Shown here piece by piece: positions 46,134-55,528 of a DNA stretch of 64,000 nucleotides. The stretch spans positions 62,001 to 126,000 of the forward strand of contig CAZRVN010000002.1 of the NCBI GenBank assembly GCA_964603595.1, written 5' to 3'. The position numbers and the translations under genes are program-made. Each line of letters begins with the position of its first letter. The stretch's first letter is position 1. The notes beneath the pieces were generated by a model. It was not told where the DNA came from and made no database searches. It worked only from the letters and a program-made list of their open reading frames with translations. The stretch comes from JAQVEM01 sp964603595. GTDB taxonomy: Bacteria; Actinomycetota; Humimicrobiia; Humimicrobiales; Humimicrobiaceae.

Positions 46134-46832
46134 TTACCTTATTAAAGGTTTGTAGCTGTAATTAAGATTAAAGTCACCGGGCAGATACTCGAGAAAAAGA
46201 AATTTTGAAATGTTACTGTAATCTATTCTTAATAAATCACATGGGTTTATATATTTATTATCATATATTACGCCAAAATGAAGATGAAAGTTAGAATTTG
46301 AAGGGTCATCAGATGCTCCAATACAGGCGATAGTCTCTCCCTGATTGACATGGTTTCCTGGTGATACATAAATCTTGAGCAAATTTAGGTATGTAGTTCT
46401 TATCCTGTCGTTATGTTTTATTACCAGAGTTCTTCCCCCGATAGGTGAAAAGCCACAATATGTTACTATGCCGTTCCCTGCTGCAATTACCTTCTGGCCA
46501 AATTTACCATCTATATCGATACCTGTGTGTTTTAAATATCTGTCTCTTTCAGAATCAAAATAACACTCCCTGAAGCCAGTTATGATTTCACCTTCCAGGG
46601 GTATTACAAATGGAGCCCTGTGGTTGGTATCGGTATAAATTGGTGGGGGTAGGCAAAAAAGTATTAAAAAAAATAAAATAAAAAAAATAAAAAACCTAAA
46701 TTTATTACTCTTTTTGTTATTGGTGTTTTTAGATTTATAAATAGCTATTATTTTTTTCTCCCTGTCCGTATAAAAAGTAAAGAAAAGAATTTTTAATATT
46801 CCCCAGGGGTATATTATATAATATTTACGCAA
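46134..46832 (-). CDS. M23 family metallopeptidase
   Basis: 232 aa. A membrane helix (about 47-65, FFIFFILFFLILFCLPP) anchors an external M23 domain with LKHTGIDIDGKFGQKVIAAG, VKHNDRIRTTYLNLLKIYV and FHLHFGVI, giving the zinc ligands (H-x3-D and HLH). It should cut peptide cross-links in the wall. The start is uncertain: the long frame begins at TTG 46832 and no internal ATG precedes the helix. Confidence 0.85.
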   Translation of the reverse strand: MRKYYIIYPWGILKILFFTFYTDREKKIIAIYKSKNTNNKKSNKFRFFIFFILFFLILFCLPPPIYTDTNHRAPFVIPLEGEIITGFRECYFDSERDRYLKHTGIDIDGKFGQKVIAAGNGIVTYCGFSPIGGRTLVIKHNDRIRTTYLNLLKIYVSPGNHVNQGETIACIGASDDPSNSNFHLHFGVIYDNKYINPCDLLRIDYSNISKFLFLEYLPGDFNLNYSYKPLIR

Positions 46833-46949
46833 TTATGCAAATACATAATTTAATAAAATTTTATGTATGCAATATCCATTTTACTATTTGAATGTTAAAT
46901 CTTATAATAAGCATTAATGTAATTACTAATGTCTTTTTGGGGGATTAAT

Positions 46950-47867
46950 ATGAATGAGAGAATAAAAGAGATACTTTCCTGGTATGATAATGAGAACCCC
47001 GGTACCATTAAAAACCTTTATAGCATACTTATGCATGGGAAATTAGCGGGTACAGGTAAAGCAGTAATTTTACCCGTTGACCAGGGATTTGAGCATGGGC
47101 CTGCAAGAAGTTTTGCCCCGAATCCTCCTGGTTATGACCCCAATTATCATGCAAAGCTTGCCATAGATGCCGGTCTTAATGCACATGCGGCGCCGCTGGG
47201 TTCTGTACAATCAATAGCGAGGGAATATGCAGGACAAATTCCGCTTATCCTGAAAGTTAATAGCCATGATGTATTGAATGATAGTCCTGATCCTATTCCT
47301 GCTCTAACCTCTTCCGTAGAAGATGCGTTAAGACTTGGTTGTGTTGCAGTTGGGCTTACTATTTATCCCGGCAGCATAAATTTTAAAAAAATGTATGAAG
47401 AAGTCAGGGAGATGGCGCTGGAAGCTAAAAGAAAGGGCCTGGCAGTGGTTGTATGGTCATACCCGAGAGGTTCAGGCCTATCAAAGAAAGGTGAAACTGC
47501 CATTGATGTTGTGGCATATGCAGTTCAAATAGCTGCTCAGTTAGGTGCACATATAATAAAAGTAAAGCCGCCGTCAGACCATATAGAGCTTGAAGAAGCA
47601 AAAAAGATTTATGAGAAGTATAAAATTCCAATAGGCACACTGGAAGAGAGAATAAAACATGTAATACAGAGTGCATTTGATGGAAAGAGGATTGTAATAT
47701 TTTCGGGTGGACCGGCAAAGGGCAGAGAAGAAGTAATGCAGGAAATAAGGCAAATAAATAAAGGCGGTGGGTTTGGCTCGATAATAGGAAGGAATTCTTT
47801 CCAGAGACCCAGGGAAGAAGCTCTGGACTTTTTAAATGAAGTTATAAATATTTATCTAAAGAATTAG
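46950..47867 (+). CDS. fbaB: Class I fructose-bisphosphate aldolase (DhnA type)
   Basis: 305 aa. VILPVDQGFEHGPARSFAPN, VNSHDVLNDSPDPIPALTSSVEDALRLGC, GLTIYPGSINFKK, AVVVWSYPRGSG, HIIKVKPPSDHI (Schiff-base Lys) and FSGGPAKGREEV place it in the DhnA/FbaB class. It performs the aldol cleavage step of glycolysis or its reverse. ATG 46950 was chosen over 46929 because GGGGG lies just before it and the family starts at this point. Monocistronic, next to the M23 gene in divergent orientation. Confidence 0.94.
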   Translation: MNERIKEILSWYDNENPGTIKNLYSILMHGKLAGTGKAVILPVDQGFEHGPARSFAPNPPGYDPNYHAKLAIDAGLNAHAAPLGSVQSIAREYAGQIPLILKVNSHDVLNDSPDPIPALTSSVEDALRLGCVAVGLTIYPGSINFKKMYEEVREMALEAKRKGLAVVVWSYPRGSGLSKKGETAIDVVAYAVQIAAQLGAHIIKVKPPSDHIELEEAKKIYEKYKIPIGTLEERIKHVIQSAFDGKRIVIFSGGPAKGREEVMQEIRQINKGGGFGSIIGRNSFQRPREEALDFLNEVINIYLKN

Positions 47868-48141
47868 CCCAGTAAAAAGACTTCTTTAAATATTTGGTGA
47901 AATTTGGCTTAAAATATACTAAAACTTAAAAAAAAGTTATATAATAGTTAACAATAATAAAAGAGCAGTTGTATATTTTCTATTGAAGATTTTGATAGGT
48001 GTAATTTAAAATATTTCGTTGTCAAATTTATAGTAAATATTATAATTAACTTAATGCTGTGAGCCGGGAGTAATTCGTAATATAGTATTTTTGAGGAATA
48101 AAAAATAAATATTTTTTTTATTAATGAAAGGAGACAGAGGA

Positions 48142-48414
48142 ATGAATAAAGCGGAATTAGTTAGTGATGTAAGTGGTAAAACAGGTCTTTCAAAGAAAGA
48201 TGTGGCCAGCGTAATAGACGCTATGCAGGATTCCATAACGGGCACACTGGCAAAAGGAGGCAAAGTAGCTCTGGTAGGTTTTGGAACTTTCCAGGTATCT
48301 AAAAGAAAAGCAAGGACTGGCTTGAATCCACGTACAAGAGAAAAAATTAATATCCCGGCATGCACAGTACCTAAATTTGTTGCAGGCAAAGGTTTAAAAG
48401 AGAAAGTTAGATAA
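48142..48414 (+). CDS. hup: HU-type DNA-binding protein
   Basis: 90 aa, exactly the HU length. MNKAELVSDVSGKTGLSKKD, VALVGFGTFQVSKRKARTG with its arms, NPRTREKINIPA and VPKFVAGKGLKEKV are the family hallmarks (with Pro intercalation site in NIPA). It is the single HU in the window, a nucleoid-packing protein. ATG 48142 fits the GAGG site and the family start; the frame also opens at 48124. A strong terminator follows at 48563. Confidence 0.96.
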   Translation: MNKAELVSDVSGKTGLSKKDVASVIDAMQDSITGTLAKGGKVALVGFGTFQVSKRKARTGLNPRTREKINIPACTVPKFVAGKGLKEKVR

Positions 48415-48562
48415 AAACTTAAGCTTTAAATTTTTTAGAAATTTAAAAGTAATATACTGCTATATAAAGAATATAGGCAGATAGTTTAAGTTATGTTATA
48501 TAGGGTTTTTAAGTTGTTAAATTATAAATAGCGACCAGTATCTGGCTGTAAGTTTAAAAAAT

Positions 48563-48591
48563 AAAAAGGCATTAAAATGTAATGCCTTTTT
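48563..48591 (+). terminator. Strong bidirectional terminator after hup
   Basis: AAAAAGGCATT (48563-48573) pairs perfectly with AATGCCTTTTT (48581-48591) around a 7 nt loop, flanked by A on the left and T on the right. It can end hup transcripts and, read from the other side, transcripts from the DUF4190 gene. Confidence 0.85.
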
Positions 48592-48693
48592 ATTTTATCC
48601 GCACAAAACTTATATACTAAGTTATAACTGCTTGTAATGTTTTAAGTGTATATAATTCTTAATAATAGCAAATCCAGATTGAGCTAATAACTA

Positions 48694-48951
48694 TTATGAA
48701 TAAAGCAATACTGAGCTTAAGGTAACTGCTGAAATGATACCTACTATTATCCAAGTTAATATACCTAATCCACCAAGGACTATCCCTGCAATATCAAATC
48801 CTCTGCCTTTAGCGCTTGCTGCACCGTTTTTTATCCTTGACATGTCAACTGCTCCAAGGATGATCGGAATGATTCCCATTCCAAAAATACCTGTTACTAG
48901 TGCGGCGATAGAAAGACCGCTCGGGCTATCAGTTTTTGTAACGTCGTTCAT
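48694..48951 (-). CDS. DUF4190-like small membrane protein
   Basis: 85 aa from ATG 48951, chosen because GGAGGT lies 5 nt upstream on the minus strand; the frame extends four residues further. Two membrane helices (LSIAALVTGIFGMGIIPIIL and IAGIVLGGLGILTWIIVG) flank a basic loop, the DUF4190 pattern. Function unknown. It points toward the terminator after hup. Confidence 0.75.
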   Translation of the reverse strand: MNDVTKTDSPSGLSIAALVTGIFGMGIIPIILGAVDMSRIKNGAASAKGRGFDIAGIVLGGLGILTWIIVGIISAVTLSSVLLYS

Positions 48952-49052
48952 TGATACCTCCACTTTTGTGAGTTACTATTTTATAGATCTATATGCTTGA
49001 ATAATATTATATATTACAATAAAAAAAATAAAAAATTTTTTTTATACTTTTA

Positions 49053-49358
49053 TTATTTTTTAATTTTTATCCCCAGTATTTTTTCAAGCTTTGATAGTTT
49101 TTTCTCATCTTTCATAATAAAAGGGCATTTATCCTTAAAGATTGTTTCAGGGTTTTTGGAAAGTGCCTCTGCATATTTCTCGCAGCCGGGATAGCTGCAA
49201 GACCCGCAGTTCTTTCCGGGTAATAGCTTAAGTATCTCCTCCACTTTTTCTGGCCTCTTTTTTTCTTTTGGTAAGAAGATGCTTGTAATTAATATAAGAC
49301 CGCCCAGGATTAGTGCTATTGCTGTAGATATTAATATAATGATTAAACTGTTGGACAT
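49053..49358 (-). CDS. Stand-alone RnfB N-terminal-type Fe-S protein
   Basis: 101 aa: one membrane helix (about 5-28) and a four-cysteine cluster CGSCSYPGCEKYAEALSKNP...KDKC, which matches the Fe-S (PF04060-type) module at the N-terminus of RnfB. In RnfB this is followed by ferredoxin domains; here the protein stops. No other Rnf gene is near. It is a truncated or specialised membrane-bound 4Fe-4S carrier. Confidence 0.8.
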   Translation of the reverse strand: MSNSLIIILISTAIALILGGLILITSIFLPKEKKRPEKVEEILKLLPGKNCGSCSYPGCEKYAEALSKNPETIFKDKCPFIMKDEKKLSKLEKILGIKIKK

Positions 49359-49575
49359 TTCTTAAAAATAAAAAATTTTTAAACAACTGTTACTAAATTA
49401 GCATAAAATGAAGTATAAATCATTTTTTTTTATGTTATTTATGAGGTATATAATATTGCAGATTTTTTATATTTCTTACTTAAAATTTTTTTAGCGGGGT
49501 AACTTATTTAAATATTTAAGGGATTTGATTATACTTAAACCAGTAATAACTTAACTACCGGAAAGAAGGCTAAAG

Positions 49576-49902
49576 ATGAGTTTTATTGAGGTTGTAAAAA
49601 CAAATCAGATTAAGAAAGGTTCAATGAAACCAGTAACTGCCGGGGGTAAAGAAATACTGGTTGTAAATTATGATGGGAATTACTATGCAATAAATAGAAG
49701 ATGCACGCATATGGGTGGGGACCTGTCTGAAGGCAAGCTCGAGGATAAGATAGTTACCTGCCCCATACATGGTGCAAAGTTTGACGTAACTACAGGGGAG
49801 AGCGTTTCAGGACCAAAAATAGGGCCTTTAAGAATGAAAACAAAAAACGAGCCTGTTTATGAAGTTAAAGTTGAAGGCAATAGCATCAAGGTTAATATTT
49901 GA
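49576..49902 (+). CDS. Rieske-type 2Fe-2S ferredoxin
   Basis: 108 aa. The two-cluster motif is RCTHMGGDLSEG (C-x-H) and VTCPIHGAKFDVTTGE (C-x2-H), with the normal spacing of a Rieske ferredoxin. No signal peptide or membrane helix. It should shuttle electrons to an oxygenase or reductase, none of which is adjacent. A GAAAG ribosome site fits ATG 49576. Confidence 0.93.
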   Translation: MSFIEVVKTNQIKKGSMKPVTAGGKEILVVNYDGNYYAINRRCTHMGGDLSEGKLEDKIVTCPIHGAKFDVTTGESVSGPKIGPLRMKTKNEPVYEVKVEGNSIKVNI

Positions 49903-49942
49903 TTGTTATTAAAAAAAATTAAATAAGATTTTTAGAGGGAAA

Positions 49943-50596
49943 GTGTTTTTTAAACAATTAAATTATCCTAATAAGATAATAAAAGAGCTGCCAGCGAAAA
50001 GATTAATTATGATAGTGGCTGCAGTTACGCTCTTGTTAATATTATTATTTAACACCTATGCCTGTAAAAGAGAAACAGACGGGACTTTAAATTCAGAATC
50101 TATATCCGAAGATATGCAGGGAAAATACGCATTTAGATATAGCAAGTCATTAAAAGCTGGAGATTACATACAGCTTGGAAGTTATCAGGTTGAAGGCGAA
50201 GGTTATAATCCTATATTATGGGTGGTAATTGATAGTAACGGCCACTATGCGGAATATGTCACGCCGGAAGTGGAGCATATTACACTTTTATCAGCATATA
50301 TTATAGATCTAAGAGGTTTTGATTCAATTGAACCTGAAAATACCAATGAATTGAGAAGAGGATATGGCAACGGAAGATATATAACATCAAATATCAGACA
50401 GTGGCTTAACAGTAGCGGGGATGAAGATAACTGGTGGATTGCGCGAAAGCTTGCAGCCGAAGCTATCAGGGTAATTAAAGATAAAAGAGCAGTTGGACCC
50501 TTAACAGAAGCTCTTAAAGATAGAATTTATGATGTCGTAGAAGCAGCAAGAAAGGCACTAAAAAATATTAATAAGTGGGGTATTCTTTCCAGCTAA
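49943..50596 (+). CDS. DUF6273-HEAT repeat exported protein
   Basis: 217 aa starting at GTG 49943 (GAGGGA just upstream). A membrane helix (20-41) ends in TYAC, a weak lipobox. Residues ~70-155 resemble a DUF6273 C-type-lectin-like domain (YIQLGSYQVEGEGYNPILWVV, ITSNIRQWLNSS), but instead of the usual closing strands there is one HEAT-like pair of helices (~160-210, KDKRAVGPLTEALKDRIYDVV). This truncated-domain-plus-HEAT fusion is unusual. First gene of the four-gene operon. Confidence 0.7.
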   Translation: MFFKQLNYPNKIIKELPAKRLIMIVAAVTLLLILLFNTYACKRETDGTLNSESISEDMQGKYAFRYSKSLKAGDYIQLGSYQVEGEGYNPILWVVIDSNGHYAEYVTPEVEHITLLSAYIIDLRGFDSIEPENTNELRRGYGNGRYITSNIRQWLNSSGDEDNWWIARKLAAEAIRVIKDKRAVGPLTEALKDRIYDVVEAARKALKNINKWGILSS

Positions 50597-50629
50597 CAGA
50601 AAGATTAACCTGTCGGGGGAGTGTTAAAA

Positions 50630-52267
50630 ATGAGTTTATTTAAACCTGATATAGAAAAGATGAAAAAAAATAAAAATATCCGTGGATTGGAGAAAGCTCT
50701 GAATAATAAAGACCCTGTAATTAGGAGAAAAGCAATAGAAGCTATTGGTAAAATTGATAGCCGGGGAGCGATAGATGCTCTGGTTAAATATACAGGAATA
50801 AAGGACGATGCTATAAAGTCTACACTTATATCCACTCTTGCTTTGAAAGCCTCGGATGCAAGAACAGGTGACCCTTTTGAATATATTAAAAATAAGGCAA
50901 AAAAATCTCTGATAGATATGGGACTGGAAGCGGTAGAATCCTTAATTGACCTTTATATAAGAGGTTATGGAGAAAAAATGGTTATAAAGGAAATTATTTC
51001 TGGAATAGGTAAAAGTGAAATCGGGTCTATCATAGATTCGTTAAAACGAAAAATTAGCTATTTTGTTTCATATCCTGATAAATTTGAATCCTGGCATTAT
51101 CCAAATGTTACCCATAAACATAATTTAAAAGACCTGTCTTCAGAAATAATCATGAACTCCGGAAAGCAGGCAGTAAAACCTCTCTGTAATTTACTGAAAG
51201 ATGAGGATAAAAATGTGATTAGCTGGGCAGCTTTGATGCTTTCAAAAATAGAGTGTGAGGAAGCGCTGGATTACCTTATTGATGTATTAAATGATAGTGA
51301 TAAAAAAGTTAGATTAAATGTAATTAATGCCCTCGGTAAAATTAAGAGTGAAAAGTCAGCTGAAGCACTTTTGAGTTCATTTAGAGATGAAAAAGAATTG
51401 GACCTCGGAAGAAGTCTTAAGGAAGCCATTAAAAATATCAGGGAAAGTGCATTAGCGCCTCTTGTAAAAGCCATAAAGGATGATGATGAAAAAGTCAGGG
51501 TGGGGGCAGCAGAAGTGCTTTCTGATATGGAAGGAAAAGAAGAAGTAATAGAGGAGATGATATCGGCTCTTAACGATAATAATCGGGAGGTCAGAAAGTT
51601 TATGGCCAGTGCACTGGGTGATATAAAAAGTGTGGATGCAGAAGGTGCTTTAATTGGAGCTATATATGATAGTTCAACTGAGGTCAGAGGTGAAGTAGTA
51701 AAATCACTTGAAAAGATTGGAAGTGGAGGAGCAAAAAAAGCATTGATTAAATTTTTAGAAGATGGAGATATGTTTGTGAGATATAGAGCAGCTTTTACCC
51801 TGGGAAGATTGGGAGAACCTGCAGCCATAGACCAATTGATGAGGTTTTTATTTGAAATTCCCCGGGCCTCTGCCTCTGAAAAATTAAAAGAAGTTGATGA
51901 TATCCTTATGAGTTTGATACCTAAATCATTATTAACTGAAGATGTAGTATGCTATGCCATAAGCGCTTCTACGTATAGTGATTATCTAAGAACTGGGACA
52001 TCTAATAGAGGTTATTCTCCTGCGACATTAGAGCAATCCGGATCTGCAGTAGAGAAACTGTGTAACATAAAATCTCCTGTGGCCAGTAATTTACTACATC
52101 TTATTGTGGATAAGAAAGATATTGAAGTTACTGTAACCAGTGATTGTGCAAATGATGACTGGTCCAAAACCTATAAGCTAAATTTTAATGAGCAGCGTCT
52201 GAAGGCCCGGGATGAGCTGAAAAGCAGGGGCAATCCCTCCTATGACCCTGAACTGTATCTAAAATAA
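50630..52267 (+). CDS. HEAT-repeat scaffold protein
   Basis: 545 aa from ATG 50630 (GGGGA 9 nt upstream). It is almost entirely HEAT repeats of the PBS-lyase type: KDPVIRRKAIEAIGKI, SDKKVRLNVINALGKIK, DDEKVRVGAAEVLSDM, NNREVRKFMASALGDIK, SSTEVRGEVVKSLEKIG, DMFVRYRAAFTLGRLGE and others. No signal peptide, so cytoplasmic. The last ~75 residues form a different tail (VTSDCANDDWSKTYKLNFNE). It lies 33 bp from the first gene. HEAT arrays usually act as protein-binding surfaces. Confidence 0.9.
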   Translation: MSLFKPDIEKMKKNKNIRGLEKALNNKDPVIRRKAIEAIGKIDSRGAIDALVKYTGIKDDAIKSTLISTLALKASDARTGDPFEYIKNKAKKSLIDMGLEAVESLIDLYIRGYGEKMVIKEIISGIGKSEIGSIIDSLKRKISYFVSYPDKFESWHYPNVTHKHNLKDLSSEIIMNSGKQAVKPLCNLLKDEDKNVISWAALMLSKIECEEALDYLIDVLNDSDKKVRLNVINALGKIKSEKSAEALLSSFRDEKELDLGRSLKEAIKNIRESALAPLVKAIKDDDEKVRVGAAEVLSDMEGKEEVIEEMISALNDNNREVRKFMASALGDIKSVDAEGALIGAIYDSSTEVRGEVVKSLEKIGSGGAKKALIKFLEDGDMFVRYRAAFTLGRLGEPAAIDQLMRFLFEIPRASASEKLKEVDDILMSLIPKSLLTEDVVCYAISASTYSDYLRTGTSNRGYSPATLEQSGSAVEKLCNIKSPVASNLLHLIVDKKDIEVTVTSDCANDDWSKTYKLNFNEQRLKARDELKSRGNPSYDPELYLK

Positions 52268-52300
52268 TAAGCCAGAAGTGGTAAATGCTAGTTTAAATCT

Positions 52301-53287
52301 ATGAATAAAAAAGCTGCAAGCAATATGAATATAAAAAATGTCTATATCCATATTACACGGCTGTGCAATCTAAGCTGCAGTTATTGTTATTTTAATGCAG
52401 GGAAGGCTATGGCGGAGGAACTATCTGCTAGAGAGCTGCAGCATCTTCTAAGTGAATTAATATTTCTAAAACCGCAAAAAATTATTATTACCGGCGGGGA
52501 GCCTTTAATGAGGCAGGATATCTTTGACCTGTTTGATAAATTTCGAAAGGTACCCGGCAGTAAAAAAATTCATCTCTGCCTGATGTCAAACGGTATACTG
52601 GTTGATAGAAAAGCTGCCTCAAAGATTGCCGGATTATTTGATGAGGTTAGAATAAGTGTGGATGGGCTGCCTGAAATAAATGATATACTGAGGGGGAATG
52701 GTTCCTTTGAAGGAGCATTAATTGCCATTAAGAATTTAAAAAATGCAGGCATCTCACCGGGGGTTTCTATAACAGTAAATTCTTTAAATCTTCCCGGACT
52801 GGGAGACTTTCTCTCCTATCTGATAGACGAGTTACTTATTACAAATTTTCATCTGTCTATGATTAAATCTTTTGGAGCCAGCTTAAACCACCCGGAATTT
52901 TTTTGTTCTATTGATAAGGCAGGAAAAGTGATAGAAGATTTCTGGCAGAATCGTTTCGGTAAATTCAACCTGCCTGTAAACAGAAGCAGGCCGGCTCTTG
53001 CAGGCGGCTGGAATTGCGGGCTGGGAAGCCATATAAATATTTTACCGGATGGCAGTGTTTACCCCTGTCATATTTTATCCATTCCGGAATTTTTACTGGG
53101 GAATATTAGAAAGGAAAGGATTGGTAAAATAGTTTCAGGCCAGGATAAACTGGCGTATTTAAGGAGTATTAATTTTTCTGAGTTGATTGAATCAGATAAT
53201 TCTTTAAAAGATATTTTTAAAAGAGGCACCTGCTTTGGTGAAGTATGCAGGAAGGAACCAGGATTATTAAAAAAATATAAATTTTAA
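52301..53287 (+). CDS. Radical SAM/SPASM domain enzyme
   Basis: 328 aa. The radical SAM motif is RLCNLSCSYCYF (C-x3-C-x2-C, about residues 22-29), followed by TGGEPLMRQDIFDLFDKF. The C-terminal SPASM region has WNCGLGSHINILPDGSVYPC, HILSIPEFLLGNI and a final CFGEVC. SPASM enzymes modify peptides or proteins or build cofactors. It is 33 bp after the HEAT gene; no short Cys- or Gly-rich precursor is seen nearby, so the substrate may be one of the operon proteins. Confidence 0.93.
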   Translation: MNKKAASNMNIKNVYIHITRLCNLSCSYCYFNAGKAMAEELSARELQHLLSELIFLKPQKIIITGGEPLMRQDIFDLFDKFRKVPGSKKIHLCLMSNGILVDRKAASKIAGLFDEVRISVDGLPEINDILRGNGSFEGALIAIKNLKNAGISPGVSITVNSLNLPGLGDFLSYLIDELLITNFHLSMIKSFGASLNHPEFFCSIDKAGKVIEDFWQNRFGKFNLPVNRSRPALAGGWNCGLGSHINILPDGSVYPCHILSIPEFLLGNIRKERIGKIVSGQDKLAYLRSINFSELIESDNSLKDIFKRGTCFGEVCRKEPGLLKKYKF

Positions 53288-53345
53288 TAAATCTCGTATG
53301 TAAAAGTGTTTTTTTGGTATTATAGAATAAAGTTAAGGCATTATC

Positions 53346-54269
53346 ATGAATGAACAAATTATAACCAGGAGACAGCTGATTTTTGGGTGGACTGCTGTGT
53401 TCATTGTAGCTGTTATTGCTTCCCTATGGGCATACTGGGGTGGGATAGAGAATTTTTATGAGGGATGGTATAGCCGGAGCATATGGGAAAATATATTAAT
53501 GATGCTGGCCCAGTACTGGATGCTTGCCATTGTATTTATGATAATAGGTTTTGTGGGTATACGCTTTCCAAGAATATCCCTTTTTTTAAATATAGCTCTG
53601 GGTATTGGGGCTGCAGTGTTCTTTTCAGGAGCGTCTTTCAGTGTACTCTGGATTATGATCCTTATTCCGCTTACTGCAATTGGCCTGCTTTTTTTCTTTG
53701 GTGTGGTAAAGCCAAGGAAATTTGCATACATACTGGTAATTGGGGTACCTGTTTTAATTCTGGTGGTGACCAGTATTATTGGAATTGTAAAGGTAGGTAA
53801 CCGGGTAGATGACGGAGATTATGGAGCAAGGGCAGTCAAGGGTAGTGGTGATGTCTGTCTTATATGGGCACCAAAAGGTCCAGGGTGGCCTGAAAGCGGT
53901 TTGAGCTACGATGAGTCAATAGAGATATGTTTGCACCTGAGTGAAGATGGTACAGAGCTTCTGGAAGAAGAGGTTAACCTCTGGCGCCTTCCCACTGTTA
54001 GTGAAGCAGTGGCTTCCCAGATACTCCACGGTAAAAATGCAGGAGGTGTCTGGAAGCCGGACGAGGAAAAAGCTGAATATGAGCTTACACCCGATAAGGA
54101 AACTCCATTATGGGATCCGCATTCTATGGTTATTTATTACTGGACGGGGGCTATTGCAGAGGAAGGAAGAGCTTATGTAATAAGTTATAATGGAGGAGTA
54201 CACGCGAGGGATACTGAAAGCCATTACGGATATCTTGCTTTCCGGGCTGTAAAGGAATGCCAGTATTAA
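53346..54269 (+). CDS. Membrane protein with Lcl/DUF1566-like C-terminal domain
   Basis: 307 aa. Four membrane helices (about 12-32, 48-70, 74-98 and 103-147) precede an external domain with the DUF1566/Lcl layout: VCLIWAPKGPGWPESGLSYDE, LWRLPTVSEAVASQI, YYWTGAIAEEGRAYVISYNG and GYLAFRAVKECQY. These domains have a C-type-lectin-like fold and often bind surface ligands. It lies 58 bp after the SPASM gene and completes the cluster. Confidence 0.8.
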   Translation: MNEQIITRRQLIFGWTAVFIVAVIASLWAYWGGIENFYEGWYSRSIWENILMMLAQYWMLAIVFMIIGFVGIRFPRISLFLNIALGIGAAVFFSGASFSVLWIMILIPLTAIGLLFFFGVVKPRKFAYILVIGVPVLILVVTSIIGIVKVGNRVDDGDYGARAVKGSGDVCLIWAPKGPGWPESGLSYDESIEICLHLSEDGTELLEEEVNLWRLPTVSEAVASQILHGKNAGGVWKPDEEKAEYELTPDKETPLWDPHSMVIYYWTGAIAEEGRAYVISYNGGVHARDTESHYGYLAFRAVKECQY

Positions 54270-54359
54270 GTTTTTTAAAGAATAGATAGTGGTAAAATTA
54301 GTGGCATGATAATATACTTTTATTAATAGAGTGCAGATTAAGTTGATTTAAATAACATT

Positions 54360-55139
54360 ATGGAAAAGTTAAGAAGATACGGTAATACCCCTTTTAGGAT
54401 AGCTGTAATTCATGGAGGGCCAGGCATAAGTGGTGAAATGTCGCCTGTAGCAGAAGAGCTTTCTTCACTGTGGGGTGTACTGGAGCTGCTTCAAAAAGCA
54501 GTATCTCTGCAGGGGCAGGTGCAGGAACTGCATAATGTCCTGGAAGAAAACAGTAGCCAGCCGGTTACAATTATTGGGTGGTCATGGGGAGCTATGCTTG
54601 GTTATATTTTTACAGCAAAGTATTCTGCAATGGTAAAAAAGCTCATACTTGTTTCAAGTGGCGTATTTCAAAGAAGATACGCTGGTAAGATTGAGAAAAC
54701 AAGAATGAAGCGCCTGGACCGGGAAGAGAGGGTAAAACTTAAAAAAACAATGGAAGCCCTTGATGACCCCTGTTTTGGGAATAAAGATATGCTTATGTTA
54801 CAGCTTGAAAAATTAATGTATAAGACTGACCTGTATGATCCCCTGCCTTTTAAAAGTGATGTGGTTGAATATCAATATGATGTTTTTCGTAATGTTTGGA
54901 AGGATTTTGAAAAGTTAAGGATAAGCGGAAGATTATTAAAGATGGGTAAGAATATAAGCTGCCCAGTTGTAGCAATACATGGGGATTACGACCCCCATCC
55001 CTATAAGGGCATAAAGGAACCCCTCCAGAAGGTTGTAAGTGACTTTAAATTTATCCTCCTTGAGAAGTGCGGTCATAAACCATGGATTGAGAAAGAGGCG
55101 AGGGATAAATTCTATTCTGTTATAAGGGCGGAGCTGTAA
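54360..55139 (+). CDS. Alpha/beta hydrolase
   Basis: 259 aa. Oxyanion HGGPG, nucleophile Ser in IIGWSWGAMLGYIFT (G-x-S-x-G), acid Asp in AIHGDYDPHPY and His in EKCGHKPWIEKEA complete the triad. The HGGPG form is typical of proline iminopeptidase-like and related hydrolases. The lid region (95-175) is not informative about substrate. It has a good start at ATG 54360. It lies 90 bp after the Lcl gene and may be a separate unit. Confidence 0.9.
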   Translation: MEKLRRYGNTPFRIAVIHGGPGISGEMSPVAEELSSLWGVLELLQKAVSLQGQVQELHNVLEENSSQPVTIIGWSWGAMLGYIFTAKYSAMVKKLILVSSGVFQRRYAGKIEKTRMKRLDREERVKLKKTMEALDDPCFGNKDMLMLQLEKLMYKTDLYDPLPFKSDVVEYQYDVFRNVWKDFEKLRISGRLLKMGKNISCPVVAIHGDYDPHPYKGIKEPLQKVVSDFKFILLEKCGHKPWIEKEARDKFYSVIRAEL

Positions 55140-55168
55140 AGTATTAAATACTTTTTAATACTTTATAA

Positions 55169-55528
55169 TTATTTCTTATACGGAATGAAATCCAGCGATA
55201 TTGAGTTTACACAGTATCTTATATTTTTTGGAGTAAATCCTTCTCCTTCAAATACATGGCCAAGATGAGCACCGCATCTGGAGCAGATGATTTCTGTCCA
55301 TATTTTATCCTCATCTTTAAGGCGTTTTACTGCCCCCTGAATTTCATCATCAAAAGCTGGCCAGCCGCATCCGGATTCAAATTTACTTTCTGAACTGTAT
55401 AGAGGATTGCCGCACTGCCTGCAAACATAGGTACCCTTCTCGAAGAAATTATAGTATTTACCGCTGAAAGGCAGCTCGGTACCTTTGCCTATTATTACTC
55501 TTTTTTCTTCTTCTGTGAGCTTTTTCAT
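55169..55528 (-). CDS. msrB: Peptide-methionine (R)-S-oxide reductase MsrB
   Basis: 119 aa. Zinc CxxC pairs in YVCRQCGNPLY and IICSRCGAHLGHVFEG, GCGWPAFDD and the catalytic Cys in RYCVNSISLDF are present. It reduces methionine-R-sulfoxide in oxidised proteins. It is shorter than most MsrB (about 140-150 aa), lacking only part of the N-terminus. Convergent with the hydrolase. Confidence 0.96.
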   Translation of the reverse strand: MKKLTEEEKRVIIGKGTELPFSGKYYNFFEKGTYVCRQCGNPLYSSESKFESGCGWPAFDDEIQGAVKRLKDEDKIWTEIICSRCGAHLGHVFEGEGFTPKNIRYCVNSISLDFIPYKK

